The notes: a model not told the origin generated them from the letters alone. Numbered from the stretch's first letter, positions 40,301-53,435 are shown. The stretch: DNA of 64,000 bases from Serilophus lunatus (GCA_013399895.1 VXBA01005856.1:291207-355206); one strand, 5' to 3'. A program made the numbers and translations.

Positions 40301-43164
40301 AATCAAGCTCACAAGGTGTTTTGGCTATTGCCCACCTTAGAGATATTTGGAGCTTACCCAAACTTCTGTGAAGCTTCCTTGCTCCATTACCTGTAGTGGA
40401 ACTAATGCTCAGATATTTCCTTAAGAAACAAGTTGTCCCCAGCTGCCACAGAGCTCCTTCCTTCCATTGGCAAGTGTTAGAGTTTGCTACAGAAGTTCCA
40501 AGTTTAAAACAGTAAAAACCCCACACCAACCCCCCCCCAAATAAGTAGCAACACCTATCAATATCTCCTACCTACACAAATGACATTAAAAAAATTATGC
40601 CCTTGAATATATTTGCACTTTGGACGTCAAAATTTGTCTTCAGTCATGTTTGTTTCCTCCAATCCTACCTCTCTCAAATAAAAAACAAATAAGACCATCA
40701 GCAGGGCTTAATGTGTCAGCGTTTTCATAGAAATAATGTAAATGTATTTTCCTTTAATGGTGGAGGTTTTACTGTTGAAAGCACAAGACTTCCAGACATT
40801 TTTAAAATTTCCCTTTCTGTACAGACATTTTTCATGAACATAATTGAAGATAGACAAAGTAATTGTCTAACCTGTGTGCCAGAGTTGTAGGTTCTGTTGA
40901 ATAGAAATTTGAAAATGGGATGATAGAGGGCAGAGGGGGAGTACAGGGTAAAAGAAGGGGAAAGACAGCCAGTGTGTAGAAGGTGAGCTAATGACACCAG
41001 ATTTCTGCATTTCCATAGCAGTTCAGTGCCCACATCTGTATCAGTGCTTTGGGACCTGCTCTATTTCTGGCTCCCCAGGAACAGGGTGCATTTCCTGTAC
41101 TCAAGAACATACTCTGCACACCTGGTCCCATCTTTAAGATCTGATTTCCACAAGAATAAAACATAAACTTCTAGACTTGGAAAAACAGAGAGTAGGAATA
41201 AAACATAGGGATCCAAATTTATTTATTTTTTAAACTAAATGAGTGCACCTCAGTGTTGTAGGAACATAAATGGAAAACTTTTTGTCAGGTGCTTCTGAAA
41301 GTTTAATTAGTGGTTTAAATTTGTAAAAATCACCTACTGGTTAATCCCTCCTTTCACCAGATTTTCTCAAAGTCTTAATAATCAGCTCTCTGTGGAGTGG
41401 AACCCTTTCTTCATCTGTACACCCTCTTTCCCACACGTGTGTTCTCATGGGCTTCAGCTCCATGTTTTAAACAAGATGTGTCAGTAGAATTGCACATCGA
41501 GTTTATTTACTGAGTTGGGCTTTCTGAATGATGCATCAAGTGAGTTTTGAGCAACTACCTGCAACTAGTATTCCCATTTAAGGTAAACTTGCAGTATTTT
41601 GAAGTTCTCCACTCCGCAAGATTTTTACTAATCCATGCTGTGATTTTGCAAAAAGACTTAGGGTTTTTATTTCCTATAATATATTTGCTATTCTTGTAGT
41701 TTTCTATAAAATGTGTCTCCTTTTAAAATCATCTTTAAAAGGTGCACTTGAAGCTAAATACAAACAGTTACTATACAGAGTGTGTTGGAAAACAACAAAG
41801 CTGTGTGATTGATGTTCCCAGATTTCTTCTCTTGAACGGCAAACATATCTGGGCATCAGTTGTCCTTTTCTTCCACTTTAGTTTTTCACAGCATAGCCAA
41901 CAGCTCAGCAATGCAAGATTTCTATAACCAGCAAAAGGGAGAAAAGAATACAACTACCATTCCTGACATCCTTGGTAAAAATGAAAACTTGGAACACTTG
42001 GAAATTCTGTGAGAGAAACTGCAAAAGGTGCAACTCTGCCCTTCCTTCAGGTGCAAGGTAAAACACAAGTAGCTGCAATGTCCAGTACATACTTTAAAGC
42101 TTTTCAGCTGGGGGTTTAGACATGAACAAGCTTGTAGCTTGTAGCTTTGGGGAGAAAAGAGGTTTATCTCAGTGAATACTAAAGACTTGTGAGAAGTTTA
42201 CCCCAGGTGAAGAATGTTCACTGAAACACACGGGTATCAGGAAAGATTGTCTTGGCATTTGTTTCTTTTCCATTAGGGATTTTTGTCAGAGGTTGAAGTG
42301 CCTACAAAATTTATTATTTTTTATTAAAGAACTGCAATGTGGGGGCTGAATTTGTAAGCAGAACAGAAGTTTCTGGAGGCATTTTAAATCTTGAATATTT
42401 TTCTCTCTTATATAAGAATCCTATTATTTAATATCCCTGAGCAACAAGGCTACAGATTTTGCTTCTTATCTAAAGAGATATTTATTTCAGTTTTATAAAA
42501 TTAAAATAAAAATCCCATAAAAAAGCAGGCATAAAGTGTGTGCAATAATACATCTGTAACTTAAATTTACTTGTTCCATCTTATGCTTTATCATCAACAG
42601 CAAACCAGAAACTTGATTGCAGTTTTAAAGAAAGATAATTTATTAAATACAAGAGATAATGGTACATATAATGCCTGAAGGAAAGAAGCCAGACACTCAA
42701 AAATTCAGACATAGACAGATGGGTTTCTAAGCAGAGTTCTTATGGGAATAACAACACTTTAGAACTGTTTTATTCTTTATGAAAGAGACATAGTACTTAT
42801 AGATCTTAAAAAAAAAAAAAAAAAGGCAAATGAAGCAGTGTTTCTGCATCAAAATATTTTACTTGGTGTATGAAACATCAGAGCCCATCCCGAAGTGCAT
42901 CAACCTGAACAAGGAGGTTAAATCAGCCACTAAGCCAAAGTGATTTTCTGACCAATTGAAGCAGAGTGAGGGTTGCAAACCAATACAAATCAACAATTTT
43001 AAGTATGTACTAAAATGCAACACATCTAGATTTTGTCTTTTAATTCTTTTGGAATTTGGATTGTTTTGTTGAATGTGTGTGTTTATACTTATGTATATAA
43101 AGGAAGATGTACTTGAAAGGAAAAAAATTGCTAGACAGGTTACTGTGTTGTGTTGTGGAAGACT
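37313..43164. other. AT-rich DNA, no gene seen
   Basis: No recognisable gene. Frames reach 102 codons (40725-41033, minus) without any domain. A C-run with A/C flanks lies at about 40515-40545, and a poly-A run at about 42809-42824. Confidence 0.65.
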
Positions 43165-43229
43165 GCAGAAGGGAAAAGAGGTCTTTAAGGTCCCTGCCAA
43201 GCCAAACCAGTTCATGATTCCGTGAAAGA
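43165..43229 (+). mobile_element. CR1 3'-end remnant
   Basis: 'gaggtctttaaggtccctgc' (43178-43197), then 'caaaccagttcatgattccg', matches the last ~55 bases of CR1 with one decayed octamer. The part to the left is not recognisable. The minus-strand frames of 118 and 95 codons across it are probably accidental. Confidence 0.75.
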
Positions 43230-46200
43230 CACAAAACAGATAAAAGCAGACATGACAACAGACAATTTACAATGAATATAACAAAAGACCTAGAGAAAGG
43301 CATTTTCCTCACTCTCCTCAACTTCATTTCCCATGGGACCTTTTATTTTATGTTTATTCCTCAATTTGGAGCCAGATCTTTGTCACAAATAAAGCACATG
43401 CCCTGTCAGTTATCATGAAAGGAATGTCTGAAAGGTTGATGTCCTGCTTTCATAGGAGCAGGGCAAATGAACACTCAGAGATCTATAGGCTCAGGAAAAA
43501 ACAAAACAAAACGAAACAAAACAAAACAAACCACAACTTATGCCAGTTCCTGGCACTCTTTTTTCTGTCTTTCATAGTAGCAAGATCCCAATCTCTAGCT
43601 CCTCAGTCAGTTTAGCTCCTCCTCATGGCATGCCAACAACACAAGCCGTCCCCAGTTTCCTGCCTAAAAGTGAGTGAAGTCGCCAGTAATTTGAGAGGAT
43701 CCAGCGCTTGCAACTCTCATTAATATCAAACAGAGCAGAAAGAACGCAGAGCTCTGAAACCTCACCATTGCCAGGTAGCAATGCAATCTTAAAAGGCCTG
43801 TACTATCTCCTCTGCTCAAAGATTTTCTTCTAGTCATCACCATCCCACTTAATGCTTTTGTGCACCAGGATATCCATGGAACACAAAATTCCAGATAAGC
43901 CCCTGAGTCCCTGGAGCATCTTTCAAATTTTCTCTTCTCCATGCATGGGTTAAGCAGTTGTTTGTGCTCCAACTGATTTATTTCAGTCCACATCCAGGAA
44001 AGTAGGAGACATACTGATAAACATGGCAATATTTCAAAAGAAGCAATATAGGGTGATAGTTGCAGAGGAACAAACGAGCAAACAAACAAACAACAAAACC
44101 CCATGACCTAAACTAGTGAAACAGTTTCACTGTTTAGCAAAAGATGTAGTCTGAAATTTCTAGGTTCTTACCTTTCCTTATTTCTGAATTTCATTTTGTC
44201 ATAGTCTGGGATGATGTAATCTCTGCAGATGCTTATCACTTTTTAGCTTTTTAGTAGTCTGGGATTTATGGAGATGAAAGTGACTGGGAGAGATGTATCA
44301 CCAGATGTACTTTCTGCTGAATTTGAAGTGCTATATGTATATATATCTTCTCTAACCTTCAGAATATAAGAACGCTCAATGTTGTATGACAAGATTACCT
44401 ATATTTTTCAAGATGTTATGAGGAGAAGGAAGGCTTCTTGGCATCTTTTAAAACACAATCTTTGTTAAAGAAAATTCTACAAAACCTATTAAGAAAGGTG
44501 GCTAAAAATAGTTTTTTTAAAAAATAATACTCTCAGTGAAGTTGCCTTAAGAATGAAGACAAATGAAATTGTTTCCTGTTCATAGATTCAGAAATAATTA
44601 AGGAAATGAGAAGGAGAAGAGAAAAATTGTGTTAAATATCTAAATTTACATCTTAAAAAACACAGCATAAAACATTCACAATGGAAGCAATCCATTTGCT
44701 TTACAAAGGTATCATACCTATATGTAGTAGTGATGAATGCGCTACAGGATTCTAATCAGACATATATATGAAGAAACACATAATTGTTCACATATAAAAT
44801 TATGCAAATTAAGCACACATGTGCATTAACCAGCATCTCCAAGAAAGCTTTGCCATGATGTATGAGTTTGCAATTTTAATAAGCAAAGCTAAAACCAAAA
44901 GGGCTACAATTTCCTTCTGGCAGAAAGCCACAACCAGGACCAGCAATCCAGGGTTTCTAATTCTCAGACCACAGCTGTATCCATCAGACTCAGTTGTCTC
45001 AAAACACCACTCAAAACAAATTAGTTAAAGCCAATATTATGTTCTGTACTTCAGAGGTATGGTTTTAGCTGTTTCACAGTGATAGAAGGAAAGGCATTTT
45101 TAGATGAAAATGTTTATACTCTATTCATTTACATATAGGTCAATCTATTAAATAATGCATATTCTCTTCTACTTACTATGAGGGGTCTACCTGAAGACTC
45201 CCTTTGGATAAACTAAGCAAATCTTGAAAGCCCAGGAAAAGAAAAGAATAGGCAGCTGCTCTAAAACTCTTTTCCCCCCAAGTGTTATTTCGATGACAAA
45301 TAAAAATTAATGTCTTAGATGCCTAAAAGTGTTTCCTATCAGAAGATAAACTCTTTTTCATTCTGATATAGACTGTTCTGAATTTTTTTATGTTTATTTA
45401 TTTATTTATTTTAGCGGGATGAGGAATAATTTCACAGTTATGTACACTATGTTTATCCACCATTGCAAATAAACATCTTCAGAATAAAGTTTTGCAGAAT
45501 ATTTTGGAAGTGAATAATATCTATGATTGTATGAATACAAAAAAGAGAACACACAAGTGTGAGCAAAGACATAAATAAAACTGTATACCTCTCCTAAATT
45601 ATGTATTGTATAGAATTGAAACCTCACAATGAAAGTTTCTGCTGGCATAAAAATGAATGTAAGGCTGAAGTCTAAAATAAATAATATCTTGGTTGAATTA
45701 GCCATGTTGGTTCCATGGATTGTTAGATGTTTGACCTGAAGAATACAGTTGGCATGTTCTTCTGCATTTATAATGGTAAACAAATACTTTGTAAGGAGAA
45801 CCTCTGTAATTAATATGAGCTTACAGATTCTCCACAGACCCTGAATTTCTGGATGTTTCTACGACAGTGATCATTTACTGAAATAACTGTCAGAGCTCGA
45901 TATTTTGTCCTTGTTACAGCCACAGCTCATTAACTCAAAATGAAGAAAAATAGCAAGTAGATAAAGACATATAATTTTTCAACCTCTTAAGTACTGTTAG
46001 ACTTCAGCAACATCTCCTTCTATCCCCTGCATTCTGACTTATCCACCTCCAAATAACCTGCCTTCTCATATAACTGATTTTTTAAAGTATAATTGAAAAC
46101 AAACTTAATTAAAAATAAAAAAAATCATGCAAAAATAAATGCTTGCAAATCTCTAAAATCCTTGATAATATAAAAATCATAGTAGTAAAAATCATAAATA

Positions 46201-48808
46201 TGTAATATTGGTTACTCTTGAAGAACTTGTAAAATGCTCTTTAACAGCAAAAAAAGGTAATTTCAAAAATACTGAACAATGAAAGCATGAAAATATATTA
46301 ATTTAACCTTTAATGTACCTGGGCTGTCTCCTCTTGTATGAAACACCAAATTTCTAAAATTTTGTGGTTGACTTCAGTACTTTAACAACAATAAAGCATC
46401 AATGCCTCAGTTGAAACTGAAACAGGAAAATAACAAAATCCAAAATTTGGCCAGTGGTTTCAACTTTATCAGACTATTATTGTTCCCAGTTTTACAGCTT
46501 GTAAACAACTCATCCTGCATCTACATGACAAAGGATCCACTTCTAAAATTACTATATTTGGCAGTCTGTCGTCTGAGCTATGAAGATAAGGGCTAGTGGC
46601 AAGGGAAGAGAATAAAATGACATGTCAGCCTCTCGTGATAATCCCCATATTAGTATGATCAGGGCCGAGTGACTGAGCTGTTGCTAAAAAGATCTTTCAA
46701 AATTGTACAAATCAGCAAACTAGCCCCTTCATGCTTCTTGGGTAACACTGGTTTCAGTGATAAAACAAACAAACAAAAAAAGTCTGTTATTTATTTTGTT
46801 TAAAATCTACATGCCCACAATCCGCCAGACAGATCTCTACTTTCATCCATTATAAAATCCTTGGTTCTAATCAACTCTTTTCCACTCTGCTGCTGAGTAG
46901 AAGCCCTAAAGAAGAACATTAGGTGGAGATAATCAATTCACAGGCTGTGCACATCATTGAAAAAGACACTCGACACCACGAAAACTCAGCTAGAATATTT
47001 ATGAAATTGCAAACACTGTTGCCATGCTCAAGTAGATTTCTTTTTTATACACAGTAATCCCTGATTCACACTTGGATTGTCAAACCCAGGAAGCTAGAAG
47101 CATACTGAGGGCTTGAAGAATGTCCTCCACATGTCTCATCTGTTTAAGTTTGGTGTCCTGGTGCTCAGATTCAGCGAAGCTGCACATGACTTCTCTGGCT
47201 TTCTGTGAGATTGTGGCAATTTTGTTTCGTTTCCACTCAGGGGTTCAAAGAGACTCTGCTATTATTTCCAACATGCATGCGAGACATTCTGATTTCCTTG
47301 CTTAGAATAAAGCTCTTTTTCTTGACTTGCTGCTGTCTCTATCACACCCAATCTGTCATCAGCACTCACTCATTTGAACAGCTTCTTCTACTGTTTGCTC
47401 CAGTGACCTTTTTCCTGCAGCTCTCTCTTAGTTCAGTCTCTGCAAGATTCATCCACAAGCTGCTTGCCCTTTCTTACTCTTAAAGCTGTACAAGAAGCCA
47501 GCAGACCTCACACTTCTGTCATTCAGATCATAAAAGTGTGACTAAGGCTTGGGAAAAAAAAATAAATAAAAGAAATTATAAGACCTTGCCCTTAGAGATC
47601 AAGGGTCTCGGGCTGAGGATAATCATGTTCATCTCTCTTAAGACCTGGAGTTTATTTGGGATGCCAAAAAAAAAAATAAAGATCTTTAATGTCCCTGTGT
47701 AATTCTTACGACATCTGAAGACAGTTTCATTTAAATTCTCAATTTTCACTGTGATTCTCAATTCCCACAAGAAGCATTTGAAGATCTGAGTTCCTCCTTG
47801 TCAAAAATGTGACTGCAACAGAGATGCTTTAGAGTTCTACCTAACAGAGAACTAAGACAAAGATGGGGGAGGCCAAAAATAAACTTTCAGTAGGTGACTT
47901 TGGAAAAATGAGGTGGCTGCACAGAAGCCTAAATAAGGTGCTTGTGGGTGTTGGAGTATTCAGAATGTGATAGATACTCACTGTTGCTGTGACATTAGGG
48001 GAGGGAGAGCATTTTTGCTGAGCATGGTGGCAGATCTGCAAGTACTGTTGGTCATAATGTATTTTTGAAAGAAATCTCTTGAAGACAGTGAGGATTGACA
48101 TGAAGAGACTTCTGCCTCCTGGTTTCCCTTTGCATTTACACTTACAGGTCAAAACCTAGTTAGAAGCCAGGGTTTGAAACACAGGTAGAGAGCTGCATCC
48201 CATTGTAGGAGGAGAGTGAAGAAGCCCTGGGGTTACAACCAGATTTTGTGAACCTCGTGACTGAGGAAATGGGACACTAACTCTTAAGAATATGAAGATA
48301 CCTTAAGAATTAGGCATGAGGCAATCATCACATTAAAATTTGAGAAGAACTTCAGTTCTCTTTCTTCTCAGCAGAGCAGGGATATATAAATTCCTCTTCT
48401 GTGCTTGTCCTCTCATCCTGCCTCTTTTAGTGGAACCCATCTAGTTAAAACATTCTAGAAGGAAAAATACTATACTCAAGAGGTGGTTGTCTCTTCCAAT
48501 GAGCAACTTCTGTTCATTTAGTCATCTCCCACCGAAGAGAATTTAGCTAATCAGAGTCCCAGCTGCTAGAGAAGCCTGTACCAAGGGGCCTGAGGCAAGA
48601 CTGTGTTCCTGCTGCCTGCGGCACCCAGGATGTAATTTGAGCCTGTCTGCCTAGCTGCTAGTGGGTATATACAAACAAAGATTTACTCTTTGTGTTAGGT
48701 GGAAGAGCTCTGGCTCGAGCAGGACTGAAAATCTGAGGGTTTCTTACATAGCATAAGTGGAGCACAGCTCTTTCTGCTGACTGTGTGGAAACTTGTACAT
48801 CTCTTACC
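43230..48808. other. AT-rich DNA, no gene seen
   Basis: Holds the two longest frames outside repeats, both on the minus strand: 146 codons at 43664-44104 and 125 codons at 45406-45783. I see no known domain, no repeat of either in the window and no splice context, so I do not call them genes. A TTTA run lies at 45386-45413. The stretch 46560-47040 has less low-complexity sequence than its surroundings. Confidence 0.6.
43497..43531. repeat. AAAAC microsatellite
   Basis: About seven AAAAC units with one G interruption (AAACG). Confidence 0.9.
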
Positions 48809-48862
48809 ATCACAGAATAATTTGGGTTGGAAAAGACTCCTGAGATCATCTAGTCCAGCCTT
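48809..48862 (-). mobile_element. CR1 3'-end fragment (left arm of a divergent pair)
   Basis: The plus strand reads 'atcacagaataatttggg', 'ttggaaaagactcc', 'tgagatcatctagtcc', which is a reversed CR1 terminus with an ATTCTGTG-type tail at its left end. It is cut at about 48862, only 8 bases before a second CR1 terminus in the other direction. Confidence 0.85.
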
Positions 48863-48870
48863 AATTTTTG

Positions 48871-48933
48871 TTGGACCCAATATCTTTAGGGTCTTTCCAG
48901 CATAACTGACTTAAAAATTCTATGATTCTATGA
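48871..48933 (+). mobile_element. CR1 3'-end fragment (right arm of a divergent pair)
   Basis: 'ttggacccaatatcttta', 'gggtctttccagc', then two tail octamers of the ATTCTATG type (48917-48932). It is a plus-strand CR1 terminus, 5'-truncated after about 60 bases. The tail type differs from that of the left arm. Confidence 0.8.
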
Positions 48934-49621
48934 ATTCAGTCTGTGCATGTCATTGTACTCAACATCAAATGCCCCAAATGTTCCCTCCCAAAATTTTAGG
49001 CATAGCAACTTAAGACAGGAGATCTAGCCAGATGGTTGTTTTTATTTGAAGGACCCTGGCTTATTTTCTTACAAAATCAGTAGGCACAGTCAGAGGCTGT
49101 GGGTTGCACTGACGTTTCCTCCTCCAAGCAATGCATCTCTAGAACAAAACTTAAACTGACCAACTTTTAGAACATATTTTAAAAAGCTGGCAAATCGCTT
49201 TCATTATCTCTAAATACCATGGAAAACTTGCTTTAGCAGTAGCTAGCCTGAGAGTCTTTTTGTCTAATCAGGCTCTGCAAGAGAAACAGAGAAGCAGCTT
49301 GGGAATGTAGCACATTACTTAGCATTATAAAATCCACAGCCAAACCCTCACAAAAGCTGTGATTAGCTTGTCTTTACATTTTATCTCATTGTACAGCCAG
49401 ATACACTGCATAAGTGTTCCTTACAGGTGCTTTCAATGGTAGTGTTAAATCAGAGCAAAAGACTAAAATATCCTAACTATAGGAAATGTGTAAAGCATGA
49501 ATAGATACCACCTGTTTTTCCTTACTGCATTAGATTACCAAACCTCAGGCAGTTAAAAATTTCCAGCAAAGAATACAAAGGAATCAGGTATTCCTGACTT
49601 TCTACACTGCCAAATATCAAT

Positions 49622-49649
49622 GGGGGGGNNNGGGAGGGGGGGGAGGGGG
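49622..49649. repeat. G-run with a 3-N assembly gap
   Basis: Runs of 7, 3, 8 and 5 G are separated by three unknown bases (49629-49631) and single A residues. Four G runs of at least three with short loops fit the usual G-quadruplex pattern. Confidence 0.9.
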
Positions 49650-51222
49650 AATTGTTTTTCATCTTTTGTTTTCAGAATTCATTAAAAGCATTGAAACCAG
49701 TTTTGGGATGACCTCACAATCTGTGTCAAATTATATGACTTCAGCACATGTGCTTACAAAGAAATTTCACTTGGCTTTTGTGCCTGCATACAAGGTTACT
49801 GTGAGTTCAAGCTCTCAAACTGTGAAATTGTAATCTGAAATTTGTATGGGTTTTGTAGCATTGTAAATTCAGCTTAGACTGTCATATGTAGAATAACAGG
49901 CATCCATATCTCCTATACTGTCTTGAGCATATGCAAATAATCTTCTGACAGATTTGAAAAGACATCTTGATGAAATATTCCTTCAAGATTTTTACTAGAA
50001 AGGAAGGCACATTGTGATGATTTTTACTTCTGTTTCATGACTTAAAAACTCATGAAAGCAGTTTATTACCATGGTTAATCTTGATATTTAATATTGAATT
50101 TTGAATAAATAAACCAGCTGGTGTTGACTTTTTTGCCCCAAAGCTAATTGATTAATCAGGTTTTCTATTTATTTCAAATTACTGAGAATTAAACATGAGG
50201 CTAATGTGGAACATGGTATTGGAAAAAACCCTCTTTCAATACAAAAGTGTTCATTGCATTTGTGGTAGATGCAAAGACACACTGACAAATATGCACTCCT
50301 CAAACTCAAAACACAAGTTTTCCTGGATAAACATGTTAGTTCCCACTAAAATATTGCTTAAGTACTTTTAATTGATTTAGTTCTACAGCGTTTATCTCTT
50401 AATCTTAATTAAAGTACTATTGTGAGAATATCTCTTGTACGTCGGGCTCCAATTAAACCTGTCTGTCTGCACATGGGGGAAAATGTAATATTGAAACAAA
50501 CAGAAATACTTTTAGGTTAAAAAATATCAAACCAGGAAATTTGGAGGGGCGTTCTTTTCTTCTATGTTGTGAAAACGCTGTGACTTGTCTGGGGGGGGAC
50601 CCATCAGTAAAATCAAACTGTGATATATGTGAAACTGCTAAAAGACACTATGTTTTATATATTGTCAAAAAAAAAAATATTTAGAGAAACTCAATCTCAG
50701 ATCAGACTTTCTCCCACGCAGAAAAATTTGTACAGAACTTAAATAATAAGTGCACTGTTGTACTTCAAGAAAACAGGCAACAATTTATATTTATAACAAC
50801 TTGTCAACTGGAAGTAAACTCATTTCCTTTTCCTGTTTATAAAGGGGTTTAGACCTTCCATATATGCCTCTGGTACCAGCTCAGCTCTTTGAACTGAGGG
50901 TAAATCGGAAGACAGATTTGGAGCTGCTTACAGATCTCCCATTTCAACATTACAGGTGGCTTCAAAGCCTCTTTGACTCTGTCTACTAGTACAGATTGGT
51001 CCACTCTTAGACTGAAAATAGTTTCTTGAAACAGCTTGTGTCTAGAAATACAGATCTGAATCTTATTAGCACCTTGAATATAACACTTGAGCTCTTTACT
51101 TCCATTTGTACCTGTTGCTTTTGCTCAGGTATGTGAAAGTAGTTGGCAGTGTCAGTTTCACACCAGGGGAATTCATGTCCTGGAACAACATATCAGATCT
51201 TTTTTAAGGTTTGATATTTAAA

Positions 51223-51266
51223 TTTAAAAAAAAAAAAAAAGAAAAGAAAAAAAGAAAAAAAGAAAA
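51223..51266. repeat. A-rich run with G interruptions
   Basis: About 15 A, then AAAAG and AAAAAAAG units. Confidence 0.85.
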
Positions 51267-52884
51267 TTGACATGTATGTACATATTGTATTTCTTCTGCT
51301 TTTAAGGTGTAAGCAGGAGAACTTGTCAGCTCTGTGGACAAGTGAGGAAAGACAACTGCTGATGTGAAGGCAGTAGATAGCTCTAAAATAGAGATGACAT
51401 ATAAGTGTGTGTTTACCCCAACACAGAGGTTGTGTCTAGTCTTTTAAATGCATGTCATTGCATTAAAAAGTGGTTTTTTTTAGGAAAAATCATAGTGTAA
51501 TACACCTTTAAACTTCTAGAATTTTCCCAAGTGTTAAAATATAAAATAGGACAAATTAATATTTTTAATTTTGCCATCTATATAGCTACATGTCTGCCCC
51601 TTGGCATATGTATCCAATCAACACTTTAAGCTATAATTTCCCCTGAGAGGTATTATACTCAGAAACTGTAGGAACAAAGGATGGCCAGCATCCTGCAGGT
51701 AGAAGAGCTGCAGAAAAACAGCTTTATGAAATAACATTGCACATAGAAGAAAAGTCAACCTTTTCACACCATTAAAATAAAAAGGACCCATACTGAGACA
51801 GAAAAAGGAATAGAGACTGCCAGAGAGGGGAAATGGACCTACTGCTCTATATGGCAAATTTAGGCTGAAGGATGGTGTTAGACACGAGCCAAAACAAATT
51901 AATTAATCCAGCAAGGCTGATGAGACACCAATAAATTAAGGCATGAGCATAACAGAAAGCATTTAGACTTTTCAGCTGCAAAATGATGGAGAGAAGGAAA
52001 ATCTCGTCATTGCAAGTGCCTGATAGTAAATCAAAAATCAAATCTCAGAACAGAGGGATATTGATTTTGGGGGAGGGGAAGAAAGACTTTCAGAGAGATT
52101 CTTGGGGCAGTACTCAGTGAGAGATGCTGAGCAGTTCTTATCACACAAGAAAAGCTGAGTCTGCCCCAGATGAAGAGCCAGGTGCCTTCTTGTCTTCCCT
52201 GAGTTTTCATAATAGTCTTGTGTTGAAAACCAGGAGGAACAGAGTGTGCTTCCTTGTTGCACCTTCATTAAATTAGCATATACTTAAAATCATGCTGGAT
52301 TACCATATTGTACATAGTGAAATAATATTCTATAACTTGTAAAGACAAAAGAAGTCAACTCATCCTTTTGCCATGTGTGTGTCAGTATTTCTCTGTCACA
52401 GGGTTTTTCCTGTGCAGTTTACTTTTTAAAAGCAGGCACGGAAAAATTGGAGAAAATATTTAATAATTCTACTGAAATTTTCTAAGTCTGATGTCAAATG
52501 AAATCATGTTTATACAAGGAAAACCAAACAACCACCACAACAAAAAAGCCTTTCTGCATTTGTTCTTATAAGCTAGATAAGACTGGGACATACTATGGTA
52601 ATCCCCTTTCATATTAATTTATTTCATGTCATTACTTAGACAGCTTGACTATAAGCATATATTTTGTTTCATGGAAAGAGGATGAGGAGTCCTAAGTAAT
52701 GTCTACATTTATGCTTGAGGAGGAAAAAAGAACCTTACCTGGTCCCTAAACTGCACCTGCATGACAGAAACTGTGCTCTGGGGGTGGTTAATGAAAAGCA
52801 CATGAGTGATGGATAAGGTCCAGGAAAAGGCAACCTGGCAAAGCCTCGGCAACCACCCACCAGCACAAACACAAATAAACTATT

Positions 52885-53262
52885 AGTTATTGGAGATTTC
52901 TTACTGGGAGGCACCAAAACACCCATTTGCCATCCAGACAGTTTTCTCTAAAGTAGTTTTCTTCCTACCAGGGGTTTGATGATTCCTGCAGATCTGCTCC
53001 TAATATTCCACATAAGGTCCAACAGTACTGCACCAAGGCAATTGAGAGCCCTCAAAAGAGAGGGTATGTCCCTTGGAGCAATACTGAAAAGATGTGGACC
53101 ACTGGTTGTGTTTTTCTCTATCCTTCCAAACAGAATTAGGCTTAGGAAGAGGTGAATGTGTTGATTTGGAACCATATTCAAGGTTTTGTCTCCTGTGATT
53201 GTGGAATTAACTTTGATAAGCTATTAGAAGCTGGTGGGATTCACCTGACCAAGCAGAGTCTT
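52885..53262 (+). pseudogene. CR1 ORF1 remnant, esterase-like domain
   Basis: In intact CR1-type elements, ORF1 encodes a protein with an SGNH-hydrolase (esterase) fold whose first block is a GDS motif and whose last is D-x-x-H. Here the first block reads VIGDF (about 52886-52900), so the catalytic serine codon is changed. The last block reads GGIHLTK (about 53234), so its aspartate is changed to glycine. The stretch between the blocks is about 350 bases, shorter than I expect for the domain, which suggests internal deletion. No continuous frame joins the two blocks. The gene is non-functional. Confidence 0.7.
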
Positions 53263-53435
53263 CAATGGCCAGGTGCCCAGACCTACACAAAGATCTTTGA
53301 GCAAAATTTAGCAGGAAAAGGCTTGGAGTTTTGGCAACAGAGAAATATTGGAGGCTGATGATTTGTTGGGAACTAAGAGGGAAACGCCTATGGAACACAC
53401 CAAGGAACGAGGAGATGTTCCTCTAAAGAGGTTAC

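Larger units (their letters stand above)
48934..52859. other. AT-rich DNA, no gene seen
   Basis: No recognisable gene; frames are at most 79 codons. It contains a G-rich run with a 3-N gap (49622), an A-rich run (51223) and a stretch at 50100-50475 with homeodomain-like TAAT motifs. The end of this interval (52740-52859) may already belong to the CR1 element that follows, but I could not support that. Confidence 0.6.

Noticed and set aside
21559..43531. AAAAC repeats at 21559 and 43497 as a CRISPR-like or direct-repeat system
   Set aside because: Simple pentanucleotide microsatellites without spacers; the genome is eukaryotic.
43664..44104. 146-codon minus-strand frame with hydrophobic segments
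   Set aside because: Longest frame outside repeats, but no domain, no homologous frame, no supporting splice or promoter context, and a length near what chance gives in 64 kb.
45406..45783. 125-codon minus-strand frame
   Set aside because: Aromatic- and isoleucine-rich composition follows the AT-rich DNA; no recognisable family.
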